A DNA stretch of 64,000 nt from Glandiceps talaboti (GCF_964340395.1 NC_135565.1:15681709-15745708); one strand, 5' to 3'; counted from the first letter of the stretch, positions 14,946-45,434 are shown. A program made the numbers and translations. Notes: generated by a model not told the origin, from the letters alone.

Positions 14946-17122
14946 TTGATTAGGTGGTTGGTTGGTTGATTGACCAGCAACCGATAGACAGATAGACAGA
15001 CAGACCCACCACCCATATACCCACCTACGGGTCAACTGATCGAGTGATTGACGGTGTGATCGCCCAGATAATTCAGTGATTGAGTCAAGGACAGCAGCTG
15101 GAGCGTTAACGCTACCATTTCCAGTTTTGTCATACTACACGGCTAGAAATCTTTAGACCTACGATAGGTTTGACAGGTACCTGGCATGAAGTAGGTCCAT
15201 TGTACACCGTGATGGCGGTTCACAATTTGCACGTCGAATAGTTATACAAAGTTCATAAGTTGTGACTTTTCAAAGTTCCACAGGTCATCAAAGTCGTGAT
15301 GACCTAATGCTTGATATTAAACAAACAATATTACATCTATATTAAATAACCTTATCAGGACTTGTCACTTTTCCAACCCCTACATGACCTTGATAAATAT
15401 ATATGTGTGTGACACATGCTCGCTTGATAAACAATTCTTAAATGAAGTATGACACATTGAAACAAATATGTCACAAGCAAGCAATATTTCAGTGATATTG
15501 AGTTATACCTGCCAAAAGCCGTCATTTAAGTGACTTTAAGAAGCAGGTAGATTCCGATTTCAGGTTCATTTCGACGGAGATACCCTTACCATAATGGGAG
15601 TACTAAAATATCGGTTATAGAATAGATGCAGAGGACTCAACCCTACTACAATTACTACCCATGCCATCTATCACAACATCCGCACTTTGCACTGATTTCC
15701 AACCTACAAATTTATGAAGGTGAGCAACATAGTTAAGAGGAATGGTCTAGCTGGTATAGCTACAATTCCACGCAGGCAGATTACAGGACATATACTTGTA
15801 ACAGTGTGCATAGAACAATCTCTGTTACAGGGGGCGTACACACATAGCAATTAGCAAGGTATATACGGGCAATAGTCAATAGTCAGAACCTAAGCTCCAG
15901 TGTCCTGATGAAAGATGCACTAGCTGAAATTGGAGCATTATTTTTTTCAGCCAGGCATCCCATAATATATTAACTGAACATTGTTTAAAAACAAATACTT
16001 ATGTGCATCCTACATGAAAATTAAAGGCCGAGGATATCTAGAAGTACAGCAACAGGTTGAAATCCTGATTGAATAGGGGCGCTTACTCTTGGATGCGGAC
16101 CAAAAAAAAGTCAATTTTACTGGATTCATTGTACCAGATTATGTGTACAGCTGGACAAATGCGTTTACCTGCAGGCGATTGTAATATTGTTCAAGGTGTA
16201 CAATATTAGGAGTAAGTAATTATATCCAACAGAACAGTTTCATAATACTTTCCAGTGGCGCAGGCAGCTTTAATGCATGTATTTACTAATCTTAGAATTA
16301 AGGCAATCTATACAACTGAGTTGGTGCTGGAGTATTTCAATAGTATATGATTGATTAAACAGACAATGAATTATGATGTATTGTTTGGGATTGAATCGTT
16401 ATAACATTGTCCTTACCTGTGACTTGCACCGTGACAATTCCACATGACTTTTGCTGGCCCAATTGTTTGCATAAAAAGTACATGCCCATTGATATAGTAA
16501 ATCATTGACATTGTCCAATGTTCAATGTCGATGAATAAATCAATAACTCTTTTTCAAACATACAGACGAGTGGCATGAGTAAATATCACCTTCATAATGT
16601 CAAACTAGGTAAATTAGTGGCAATGGTAGTAGTTATATGTGTCAGGGCAAGTGTTATGATTAATACAATAAAAACAGGTGTGGATGTGGTGTATTGATAT
16701 GAAATTTGTATATTTTTCATTGCAATAGAAGGACATTGAGTTTCCCGGCTGTAATTGTCAATGGTTACCAACTATATCCTGTCGATAAAAAAGTGGCTGT
16801 CAGGAGATATGGGTGTTGCCATGTTGCATTGAATAAATATTCCATTGACTCAATCACTCAGGAATGTCTCCCCCGATAAGTATCCCCAATCGGGATAAAA
16901 AAAAAACATATGATGTACTTTCCATAGATATCTCGATCGGGTTATAGAAGCTTTTCGAATTAAATTGTTGAAGAGTACTATTGGTTTACCCCAATCGGAA
17001 TACACGGATAATATTATTTCAGAAAAAAAAACCCTCTTCAAACGTGTGTACTCAAAATATGCCCCCGACAACACATCCCAAACTCTGGCTTTAATTTATT
17101 GTAGATCACAGAGAATAGCAAA

Positions 17123-17171
17123 CATACATACATACATACATACATACATACATACATACATACATACATAC
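17123..17171. repeat. (TACA)n microsatellite
   Basis: Twelve pure CATA units about 200 bp upstream of the 3' splice site that precedes the ABCC5-like start codon. Confidence 0.95.
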
Positions 17172-17384
17172 ACGTTTCAAGATTGACCATGTCGTGTTCT
17201 GAGTTCTGAGGTCACCTATCTGGTTGGGTTACACACCATTATCCAGATGGGGGTAATTTTCCCGAACGGGGTGAAAGTTTATGCTTGATCGGATGATATT
17301 CCTGACTGTAACTGGACAATTAGACATTTTAGTAATTTCCATATTTTATTTTAACGTTTACATTTTAAATTTCAGAACAAAACC

Positions 17385-34556
<17,172 letters not shown>

Positions 34557-36395
34557 TGGACATATTTTGTACGAGCAGGAAACTAGAAAATTATATATTC
34601 ATACAAAGTGAATCTGTTTAGTATAAAGCTTTCCAAGTTATGTTTTATTTTAATCCAATAGTAGCAAATATATGCATACAGTATTTAAAAATTCACAAAG
34701 TATTTCTACTGACTATGTTGATACTGAACCAGTCATTCTCATAATTGAAATATGGTGAATTATTCATGCAATGCAATGGTTGTGATTAAATGAAAACGAA
34801 AATATGATTGTACATTCCTGAAATATATAATATTGACAGGTCAGTTAAAAACAGTCATCAAACTTCAAGCAGGTCAGGTCAAATTCTAGATACTAGCCTT
34901 TTTCTATACATGAAATAACTATACAGTACTTTGGGTGAACAAAGAGCACATATATATTGAAGTAAAAAAGACAGAGGGACTCAGTGACGTAACTCACTCA
35001 TTATATGTGGCTAAATTTTCCACTATAGGAAAATCTTTACAGGCACGTTGTATATTATAACGATAGTACTTCATTTTGTTGAAAATCCATGTGTTTTTGT
35101 CTTTAAAGTTCTAACTCATTATGTTGCTTTTTTCGTACTCTGAAACTCTTCCTAGGTTTAAAAATGAAACCAGCAAGTTATTTGGTTGCCATGTGAATCA
35201 GACGACAAAACAAAAGAAAAACATTTCCACTCTTTTTTCGTGGTTGTTAGTAATTTAGAAATTTAAGGGAAAGAGATTGACGTTAGGATTTAAAGTGATC
35301 ATGTGGATGAGGATTTGGTATTTATTTTGGATTTTTAATTTATAAAACAATTTTATCATGGCTTCCTACTTGAAAAATCAATATGAAAGAACATGTGCTA
35401 AGTCCTTGTTTGTAACTCAATACATTTCAAAATCATAATAAATGTCTAAAATGTTTGTTATTGTACGTACAATAATAAACTGTGTGCATGTTTTTTTTTA
35501 GCTCTTTGCAATGTATTGAGTTACAACTTGGTCAGTGTTGTTTCAAGTTGATCCTGTAAGTAGGAAGCAAGGATAAAATTGTTTTAAATTAAAAGTCCAA
35601 AATAAATTACCCAAGCCTTATCCATATGGCCACTGTAAATGTGGTATTATTTATGTTCACACATATTAAAAGCTGTCTATGCATATGGAAGGGGTGTCAA
35701 AGGTGTATAAAATAGTCTTGAACAAGGTATTTAATATAACACACTTTTGAAAATACTATACTATTAGAAAAACATTTAGATTACAGAATGCAATTACAAA
35801 ATGCATTCAAATACACAATGCAAACACAATCTATTTCAAATAAAGAGTTCAAATACAAATGCTTGCGAATGCAATACAAAGTGTTTCAAATACAGTGTTC
35901 AAATACAAACCATTCCCGAAAACTTAATACAAATACAAGCTCTTTCAAATACAGTCTAGCTACAAATACAAAACTCTTGCAAATACTGTGCAAAAAAAAG
36001 GAAAAAAGGAAAACATTTTCTCCAAACAAGAGAAGATAAACAATCAATAATACTTAGCTACCATCCCAAGACCAATGAGGTCAACAATGCCAGTGGAAGA
36101 ATGAAATATCTCGAAAGTATGTTGAAGTTGGATCCGGGAAAGAAGTTCTTATAGCTTGCAAATTATGCAGATGGATTTTCCATGTGAAGGAAATTGTAGT
36201 ACGACAGAACATATTCGAAATGGCAGTGATGTGTCTATGGGGTTGCTTCCGGTGAGCAAAGGGCATTCATAGAGGGGAATATGCATGGATCGGGGAATTA
36301 AATCAAAATATACCCATGATAAATTCCTGACAGGTTGTATCATAGTAAAACAGAATTTCCATTTGTTTCACATGTGCAGTGTAAAGGTGATGTTT
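34557..36395. other. Intergenic region between ABCC5-like gene and chimera gene
   Basis: The 3' flank of two converging genes. A possible ATTAAA signal lies at 34785-34790. 35289-35638 is a family A MITE. Around 35760-35990 there is a degenerate repeat built on caaatacaa and tttcaaata motifs. I see no gene. Confidence 0.6.
35289..35638. mobile_element. MITE family A, complete copy
   Basis: Bounded by TTAAAGTG and CACTGTAA, with inverted repeats atgtggatgaggatttgg and ccaagccttatccatatggc. About 350 bp, alignable along its length with 7254-7578, including the shared interior aacaattttatcat and the paired gtattgagttaca. Confidence 0.8.
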
Positions 36396-39300
36396 TTATT
36401 TGGTGTAGACATCAACACGGTTTATGTTTGGGTATGAAATAACTAGTGTATGCAAATCTAGTTTACTCACTGCAATGTATCTAGGGTGGTCACAGAGAAG
36501 TTTTATTTCATCAACTTTACGTGCATCATGTCTGTATTTTATAATACAGTCACTCCCAACTTTCTGAATACTATAAATACTACCAAATCTATCCAAGGCT
36601 AGACCATAGACATTGTCTAACCTATTCACTAATGTCTTGAGATGCCTCAAATTACAGTCAAACACTATAATTTTACCATCCCATCCACTAGCACCCCAGT
36701 CAGATACAAGAACATTGTTGTCACTGTTGACCACAACACTGTCAGGGTCAATGAGCAGATCTGACTGGTCTTGACCTCCAACCTCTGTTACACCGTCACC
36801 ATTCATGTCATACTTGGCCAGTGAATGCACTGTGTCATCAATTACTAAGAAATATCCAGCCATGAGAGCAATTGTTCTAGAATCTCTACCATGACAGAAT
36901 GTTTGCACAGCATTAGAATGTTGGTCATAGACAACAACCTGTTTATTACCAACATCTGTTATGAAATATCTATCACTTGTTGTCACAGCTACATCCCATG
37001 GCTGGAATTTCTTGGGAAATTGACCATCAAATGTCAGCTCTGACTGAAGTTCATACTTGGTGTTCAAAATCTGGAGTCTGTTATTACCAGCATCTGCTAT
37101 GACCAATTGACCAGAGTGAGTTATCGTAATTCCACGCTGCCCTTGGAACTGCACTGGACTACTTTCATTACCCAATGTCTTGGTGTTGGACCATTGACCT
37201 GTAATGTAAAGGTCAAAGTTGAAACAAAACGACTACAAGCTCTCAATATATGTACCAATTTATACACATGTTCACGTTGGGGAAAATCTTATTGTGAACA
37301 TGTGTAGATAAATTGATAAATTTATTGAGAGCTTGTAGACTTTTTGTTTCAACTGCTTACAATCACATCATGTGTTGGTCAACGATATTCAGACAAAGGT
37401 TACATTTTCGTATGCAGTCAACCAGGCCACATCTACGTAAACTTGAAAAAATATACTATAGGCATCAAGTAAGTTATTAATTAAACATTGTACAAACTTC
37501 TTCGACCAATAATCTGCCATTCCCTCAATGTGACCAGGTCAGGAAAATGGTGTGTCTCCAGATTCATAACACTTACATTGACATTAATACGAGCAAACCA
37601 TGTAGTACAACACCTGCCGAGTTTGACAGTGGCAGGCTTGGGTTCCATGGCGTTCTACTGGGATTCCCACCAAAATGATAACAAGGGGTACAAAATCAAA
37701 GTATTTCCCTCTCCACCGAAATCCTTCTCTTACCAGGTTCCTAAGCCTATGGTAATATTTAATGAGTTTTTTCCAGAAATATTACAACGTCTGTACTCAT
37801 TAATGTATTGTAGCTATTACTGCAATGGAAAAGCTTTTCATATACGAACAACAAAAGTAAAATAAATACCCAATATTAATTTTAAACCGGCAGAAGTGTT
37901 CAAATATTGCAATGCATTTAGTCAGATCATAAACGTCGTTGCTTACTACTAACCTTTGTCCTTTAGCTCCAATATCTCAAATTCAAGTCTTCTAATCTCC
38001 TCCAGTTTAGCGATATTCTTCTTCTTAAGATCATCAACTTCCCTCTTCAGATTGGTGATGTCATCCTTTAGTTGCTGGTGTTCATCTGAAAGAGATGGTT
38101 CTCCTCTCCTCCTAATAGATTCTTCCATTTCATTCTTATCCTTACTTAACTCAAGTAATCTATCCATGAGAACTTTCTTCCCCTTTTTCTCTTCTTCAAC
38201 GCTCTTTTTCAGAATATCTATTTCAACATCTCTTTCTGTTACAGTTGCTTGCTGAATGACAAGCTGTACTTTCATTTCCGTGAAAGTAGTATTCAGGGAC
38301 AGAATTTTAGCATTGCATTCATTTCTTTGTTTCTCTAAAGAGGTAACATCAGTTCTGAGTTTATAAGTTTCTGCTCGAAGTTCCGTATTTTCCTTAGTCA
38401 GTCTAGCGTCTGTTTGTTTCATCTCATCCTCACTCGCTCCCACTGCAGGCAGTGGTACAGGGACAGAATCACCTGTAAAAAAACAGACAATATTTCCAAT
38501 ATGAACATTTTATCTTGTTATAAGCAATTGATAACCAAATATAACTATTATGACTAGCTTACTGTGATTAATGATGGAAGTAATAGTTAATATCGTGTTT
38601 ATATTTAGATATCATTCTCAAATATGTTTCTTTATTTAAGCCAAAGAAAGAAACCGAGTGACTTAAGTGGCATTATCACTACAAGTCATTAGACAAGCAT
38701 TGCTACACTAAGATCACGAGTATTTTCCGACTGAAAGACGAAACCTATTGGGAAATAATACAATTATACCTCTCCATGCATAATGTACGGCCAAGTATGA
38801 AAAATGACGATTTTGAATTTTGACCCATATTCGAGCACCGCAGAATCCTTAATGTAGACACGTGTTGTCATGGCATAATACGACTAGAGTATATAATCCA
38901 TACTTCTATTCAAATACAACAACTTGGCTTGTGCATGGTATAATGTGAATTGTTATTAACCACAAACAGTTATGCAAAATGTGCATATAAATTAAAATAT
39001 ACAACTTTAAATAGTAGCTTGTGTACCATTATGACATCTTGCATATGTACATGTAATCTGTACATTCAAGGAGATATATGCAATTACAATCCTGTTTTTG
39101 TTTTTGTTTTTAAAAAGTAATTCCTGGAAAGTTGTACCTTTCTTCAGTAATTCTTTCCTACATTGTTCATATTCCTCGATGTCTAGCGTCGTCTGTATGG
39201 ATAGGTAAAGGGCACCGATTTCATTCAATGTTTTCTCTGTGATGGTTGTAGATGTTACCAGTTTGTTGAGATTCAGGGCTTCATATTCCTTCCATAGACA

Positions 39301-40624
39301 TTCCAAGGCGTCCAAAGTCTCACAGGCTATTGTGTACTTGACACTGTTGCCTTCAGCAGCCTCTACATGAAGACCAGAATGAAGGTTGTTGATCTGCTGG
39401 GGTGTCTCCTCCAGAACTTCTGGTAGGTTATAGTATGCTTGTTCTACATCTCTAATTGATCCCCCTCCCATTGGTATGCCACCTGCAGAGTTCAGGTATA
39501 GGTGCATTTGTTCTGTTGACGGGAAGTAATGAAAACAAAGTTATTGTGGCAGGAATGTCCTGTTTTCAATACAATACAATACAATACAATACAATACAAT
39601 ACAATACAATACAATACAATACAATACAATACAATACGATACAATACAACACGATACAATACAATGCAGTACAATACAATGCAGTACAATACAATACAAT
39701 ACGATACAATACAACACGATACAATACAATGCAGTACAATACAATGCAGTACAATACAATACAATACAATACAATACAATACAATACAATACAATACAAT
39801 ACAATACAATACAATACAATCTCGTATTATAATACGTTATCTTATATTTGTACAGCGATTTCATCTACACACCCAAAGAAATAATCTACCAACAAATAAT
39901 AAACTAATTATAAGAAAATTGCCCTTGTAGTTTGAAAGTCTTCTGGCACATTTAAACCAATTTTCATACCATCGTTTGACTACTTTATCTTCAATAATCA
40001 TCCGATTAGGAAAGAACACATTTCCACAAAATACCCAGCCAATCAACCTTGATGATTTTTTCACTCCAAGTATTTGATCACGTGACAAGTCACATTTGTT
40101 AGCGCTACTTTATATATCATCGAAAGGACTAATTCCCTTCATTAGCCTCAAAACACACATCCACCAACTACATACACAGATTATTAGCCCAGTAGCTTAC
40201 AATGTTTTGATCAAAATCACATTTGTAGACAGGAATAGCATTTTACCGATGGGGCCATGAAAATATCACCACCTGCCATCTAAGAAACATCAAGCTTTAT
40301 TCCACAAATATCCACACAGAAATGTTTGGATAATACCTGCATGTATATAGACCTAATATGAATACGAACGATGGAGTTAATCCTATTATAAAACCATCAT
40401 CTACACACCCTAAAAATATCCAAACAAATTTTCAAATAAATCTATTCTGCAGTTTTAAGTCCAAATCTCTTATTATACAACACGTTTCTCTCCTCATTTG
40501 CAAATTAATAATCTGATTATTATTCCGTGAATACTCACTACAACCATGTGAGAAATATTATATTCGTCACCCATACATGCACACATACACACACACACAT
40601 ACATACATACATACATACATACAT

Positions 40625-40656
<32 letters not shown>

Positions 40657-41156
40657 GCACACTTAAATGAACTTTTGCATAATTTCAAAGGTTATTCAAA
40701 ATTGTCATTAGGCATAGCCAGCCATACCTGCACTACCACTCTCTTCTTCTTCTTCTTCTTCTTCAACGGTTGGGGTATCATTGGCATTTTTGTCTGCAGA
40801 GCCAGGAGAACAGTCGGCTGCAAGGAACGAAATCTGAAGGTAATAACCTCATGACAGCCTTGGTCAATTTCAAAAAAATATGAAAAAAATGACAGTGTGT
40901 TATGAAATTGTCGATAGCTACTGAGCATACCTGGACTTTCAGCTTTTTGAGCATTGGGATTGTCATCGACATAATTCATGGACTCATCTCCTGTTGGTTA
41001 TAATCAAATATATTTACAAATATTAGTTTCGAAAGAAGGTGCACCTGTCTTGAGATTATGTTGTTGAAAAATGAAAAAAGTAACAAGATCGGTAACTATT
41101 CGAAATTGCAAAACACTTTGCAAATGTGATGTAGATGAGGGAAAACTATGGACACG

Positions 41157-41198
<42 letters not shown>

Positions 41199-43613
41199 GA
41201 TGGTAATACCGAGCAAGAAGTACAATAAATGTAAGACCCTACCTGAACTATGTCGTTGTTCTTCATCCGAAGAGGTATTTAATTTTAGTCGCTTTGTTAA
41301 GGAGGCATGTTCTGCGAGTAAATTAGGAAATTAATTGTCATGGAAGAGTTTGAAACGTTGTTTTCATTATATAATCTGCTTTAAGACATAAAAGATATGT
41401 TAGAATTTACAATTTATAACAATACCTTCATGACTTTCCTCTTCATCAGTCATATGGATTTGCCTTGAACGTTTTTGTTGATCATGTGCCGAGGCTTCTC
41501 CATCTAACATATACAAATGCAAACAAAGAAAAATCAGTACCATTTCTCGCTTTTTTTCTGCAAATTTTATTCAATGCAAAGTTGTTAGAAATTGATAAAT
41601 CAATCAAGATAAATCAAATTTTGTAACTATGACAATAGAGACATAAATTCTAAAGAATAGATGTAGCGATTTTGAGTCTCAGATAACCTTCCATTTATCA
41701 TGGTATATTTCCTCCCTTTCTACACGCTACATGTTTGAGTGAATCGCTGTCAAAAGCAACTGTAATTAAGTAATAATCAAAATATTGCTTATTGCGCATG
41801 TATTTAAAAAACTGCATAAACGTACTTTCTGATTTGGTATGTATGTCCAGATATCTGTCCTGTTCTCTGGCATCCCCATTGTTATCTCCAAGGATGGATA
41901 CAGTTTGATTTGATTCAGATAATTGCCTCCATGCGTTTCGAAGACCGACAGTCTTTTCATCAAGTCCATGATCATGACACCATGATTTAAAGTCTACGTC
42001 TGTGATGTATACCAAAAAAAGTATCTTGAGTTAGCTTTTCATAGGTAAGTGCTTTAAAAATAATGTGTATAGATTAATCGAAGCACAACAATTTTTACGT
42101 CCATTACAATTTTTCCATTTTCGTCCTGAACGAATCCTTCAAGCTCAGACCACTATACAGTGCTGGCCTGAGCTCCAAGTGAGAAAGAAGAACATGTACT
42201 GGATTTTGTTTTTTCTTTCCTTTCTTTTTTTTTAAATGTATGGCAATGTGAAGTTCACTGCACTGTTCACCCATAGGTAAAACATCAACAGCTACTAAAG
42301 GTGCTGTTGTAAAAAAAATAATGACGACATCTGCATATACTACTTAAAATTTACCTTCTTTTGCATTGATTGTGACAGATGTCAGATCTTGTCTCACCAT
42401 CTCCATAAATATTCCATTTCGCTCTTTCATTGCAGGAACTGCTGTATCTCTTAGTATCTCTTTAACTTTAGATGCCTTCTTGAAGGAGACTGCTGGTTTG
42501 AGTAATATTTCATTGATTTTCTTATGAAATGCATCCGTATCTTTCATGTCAACCACCATGTCATCTTCATAGATTTGGAAGTGTTCCTTGATCAAGTCGT
42601 GACAGGGGGAAAATTTTGAAACTAGGAAAGGAATTCCAATTGCCATAGCAGATAGCATTAAAAGGTGGGAATTCGGGGCAACAGATGGTGAGATGAGGAG
42701 AAGATGACAAATACGGAGTTCCCTTTCCGTGTATGTCAAAGTTGGCATGGAGGAGGGGACAATATTGAGCTGTTTGTGAGGGTCAAGGTTTATCTTAACA
42801 CGTTTTTCGTATCCTTCAGGTATGCCTAGGATCTTCCATTGTGGTGGTTCCTTTTTCAGATTGCAGTAGTCTGTCGTGACTTTATTCATGGCCTCTGCAA
42901 GTCTTTTGAGGCTTTTCATTTCATCTAAATCACCTTCCTCAAGAAACGATAAAACGTAAGGTGGTTCGTCATTTGTAGGGACCCTGGGTTCCAAGTTGAA
43001 ATATTGGTCATCAGGTGTAGGATACAGTAGAAATTGCTTCTCAGTAAATTCAGGAAATCTACGCTTAAAGTGCTTTAAGGTGTATTCATCAGTGGACACA
43101 AGGGCAGTTGCTAACTCACTCTCCAACTCTAGGTTGTCAATACGCTTCAAAAACTCATCATTCTTACAACCTACAATACTGGGAGGTGACACATCAGTCG
43201 GCCAAAGATATGCAATATAGTATTTTGCCATAGACAGGGTTCTATCTTTTGTAATCAAAGTTGCAGCTGATGTTACCAGGGCAAACCCTAATATTATTTT
43301 CACATTTTCTATCTTAGCTACATCTGGGAAGTAAGTATCGCATGAATACAACCAATCACAATTAGGATTTTCTATCCTACATTTAAGAAGACTTACGGGG
43401 TTTGGACATATTAACTTAACATTATTCTGTTTGGCTTCATCATACTCCTTATCTGTCATTTTCAACACCGTGCAATATACTTTAAGGCCAAGGGCATTAA
43501 AAACGTGGGCGAGGAGTCTCACAGCAGCTGCTGCACCCCCGTGAAATGGCGATTTCCACCTGTCACTCATGATCAGAACAGCTGGTTGGTCTGACTGTAG
43601 ATTCATTCTTTAT
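36396..43613 (-). CDS. Chimeric protein: GT-B glycosyltransferase-like, acidic linker, coiled coil, NHL propeller
   Basis: Exons in transcript order: 43613-42355 (ATG at 43606), 41999-41826, 41503-41426, 41311-41243, 40990-40931, 40817-40728, 39482-39138, 38472-37954, 37198-36396. The sum is 3390 nt, 1129 residues, frame open throughout; every coding intron is phase 1. Residues about 8-405 look like a GT-B glycosyltransferase (start PAVLIMSDRWKSPFHGG; late motif LSAMAIGIPFLVS), but the EX7E glutamates are replaced. Exons 3-6 encode a short low-complexity linker, partly acidic (a run of seven Glu in exon 6). Exon 7 encodes a helical region (ALECLWKEYEALNLNK). Exon 8 is about 170 residues of heptad-rich coiled coil. 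Exon 9 holds about six NHL-type blades (such as LVIADAGNNRLQI). The back half resembles TRIM-NHL proteins without RING or B-box. An acceptor just before the ATG implies a 5' non-coding exon. There is no signal peptide, so it is probably cytosolic. The AATAAA hexamer overlaps the stop codon. Function unknown. Confidence 0.85.
37218..37353. repeat. Long intronic hairpin
   Basis: Two arms of about 58 bp (gttgaaacaaaacgactaca at the left; its near-complement ending ttttgtttcaac at the right) flank a loop of about 18 nt (gttggggaaaatcttatt). It sits in the last intron of the chimera gene, only about 20 bp from the NHL exon. It is probably a small foldback element; a structured RNA role is possible but not shown. 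Confidence 0.7.
38680..38890. mobile_element. Family B repeat, rearranged copy
   Basis: It contains cgagtattttccgactgaaa and, in reverse orientation, segments matching the ggttctgctgtgttcg and aaaattcaaa parts of the other family B copies. Strongly diverged. Confidence 0.4.
39568..39820. repeat. (ACAAT)n pentanucleotide repeat
   Basis: About 250 bp of ATACA/ACAAT units with a higher-order variant block (acgatacaatacaacacgat, then a gcagt variant) that itself occurs twice (about 39637-39685 and 39702-39750). Intronic. The open frames over it are artefacts. Confidence 0.95.
40598..40657. repeat. (CATA)n/(CA)n microsatellite
   Basis: Pure CATA units followed by CACACA, within the intron between exons 6 and 7 of the chimera gene. 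Confidence 0.95.
41158..41198. repeat. (CAAT)n microsatellite
   Basis: Ten CAAT/AATC units in the intron between exons 4 and 5 of the chimera gene. Confidence 0.95.
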
Positions 43614-45374
43614 CTGTTGAAATGAAGAGAGACAAAGAAGGCAACCCTCAATGACGGGTAACTGTACATGAGGCAAACATTTGCGATTTACGAGTTTTCC
43701 GCAAAAACTAAAAATACTGCGAATGGACAAAGATATTATTTCGATTCAGAAATGCCAACCAAATAGATGCGATGGTATTGATGTGCTGTGTGAAATGTAT
43801 ATCTACAGCCCACATAAAATTACCAAAGGTGTTGACTCTCCTTGGACAATTGCAATCGGCGAAGCAGTTAATAACATTTTGTAGGCCAGTTTCCGAATAA
43901 TTCATTTTATCACATTGCGGAACGTACAATAATGTCATCTTGTCTGGGAAACCTTTAGATGTATGTCGGACATTTAATTGAACTTTCGATACCAATCAAG
44001 ACTGAATCTTTAGACTTTTCGACCAGTAACACTTTTAGTTACTGATGTCCGTAACATTGATGGGGTCACCTTACATCGCACATCGCATGACTTGAACACC
44101 TAGAAACACTGCCAACAAATAAAGAACTAGACATTTAAACTAACATAGTAACAACTCACTGGAATGAAATCAGCACCGCAAAAATTCATTAAGAAAATTG
44201 TACTACATCTAACGTTCAAGTAAAGTTGCCAATAACTTAATTTGAGAAATGTCATGCTAGAACGACCACTTCACTAGTTGAACATTGTATAGCTGGTTTG
44301 CTATATGTTTTTATTACTTTTAAGTAGAAATGTGATTTTTTACGACAACATTGTTATTCCATTGATGAAGAAACAATAACATTTGACATATTTGGTGCTA
44401 AAATATGGTGTGATTTGGCCACATGGTAGTCTAGATGCCAATGTGGTCTCTAACTAAACCAAGTATGGTCAAAGTCCTTCAATCAGCACAAAAGGTTGTT
44501 CATCCAATCAGTGAACCCCAACTGTTATAGCGACGTAAAAAGTGTATAGGTAGCATCCTGAGCTGACAAACATACGATATTTATATTTAGACATTACATA
44601 ACTGCCCCAGTAAACACTAACTTTATGAGGGACTGTGTCATTGGTTAGAATTGTGTGACTCATTAACAAAGTCACGTTAATGACTGTTTGGGTGGCTGTG
44701 AATGGATTTTAAATGCATCTCAGGATTTCTATGTGAGTGACGATACCACCGTATAGGAACTATACTAGCCATATGGGGTCAGGGGGCATAAATACGTAAA
44801 TGATTGACTTTTTCATACATTTTCATACCTCATAAGAGACATGTCTGGTTATACTACACCGTAGGTTCTTTATTGAAGTTCAACAAACACAATAATGAAA
44901 TTAAATGGCTGCTAGACAAAAGGAGCTGCAGTGAAATTAGACACGGAGAAAATATCTTTATCGGAAATAAAAACATTCAACAAATTTCCCAATTCATTTG
45001 GACGAATAAAGTTTATTATTAGTATTAACTTAAATTTATGTGAGTGACCGGTCAGGTAGAAACTTGTATAACAAATACCATATCAATTTATCAATAAGAT
45101 CTGACAGACTGCATGACCTTTTATTCAATGTGTTAATCTCGGGGCACTCACTTATTATGACCTGTTTCCTGAATTCTAGAAATGAGACGCTGTACTCCCT
45201 GGTAACCATGTCAATATAGTCTACTGACTTCCTTCGAGGATAGCATATCAGGAGCGGAGCGGATATATCTCCGCCAGGACAATTTTTGCACTTAATTAAA
45301 TGGACAAACTGAAACTAGACGTTTTTATCGCGGTGGTTATCATATCTGCTGTGCCCAGCCTTCTGGCGTCAGTT

Positions 45375-45434
45375 TTCAATTCAATTCAATTCAATTCAAT
45401 TCAATTCAATTCAATTCAATTCAATTCAATTCAA
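45375..45434. repeat. (TTCAA)n pentanucleotide repeat
   Basis: Twelve nearly perfect TTCAA units. Confidence 0.95.

Larger units (their letters stand above)
14158..17062. repeat. ~3-kb tandem duplication, copy 2
   Basis: A direct repeat of 11160-14157. It ends close to the ABCC5-like gene, where it diverges after caaacgtgtgtactcaaaat. It contains the second decayed coding remnant and a shorter GATT tract (about 72 bp against about 172 bp), and it lacks a short TATA-rich segment present near 12945 in copy 1. Confidence 0.92.

Noticed and set aside
39492-39930. Tyr-Cys-Ile-Val-Leu repeat frames
   Set aside because: They are translations of the (ACAAT)n pentanucleotide repeat in an intron; the real exon ends at 39482 on the minus strand.
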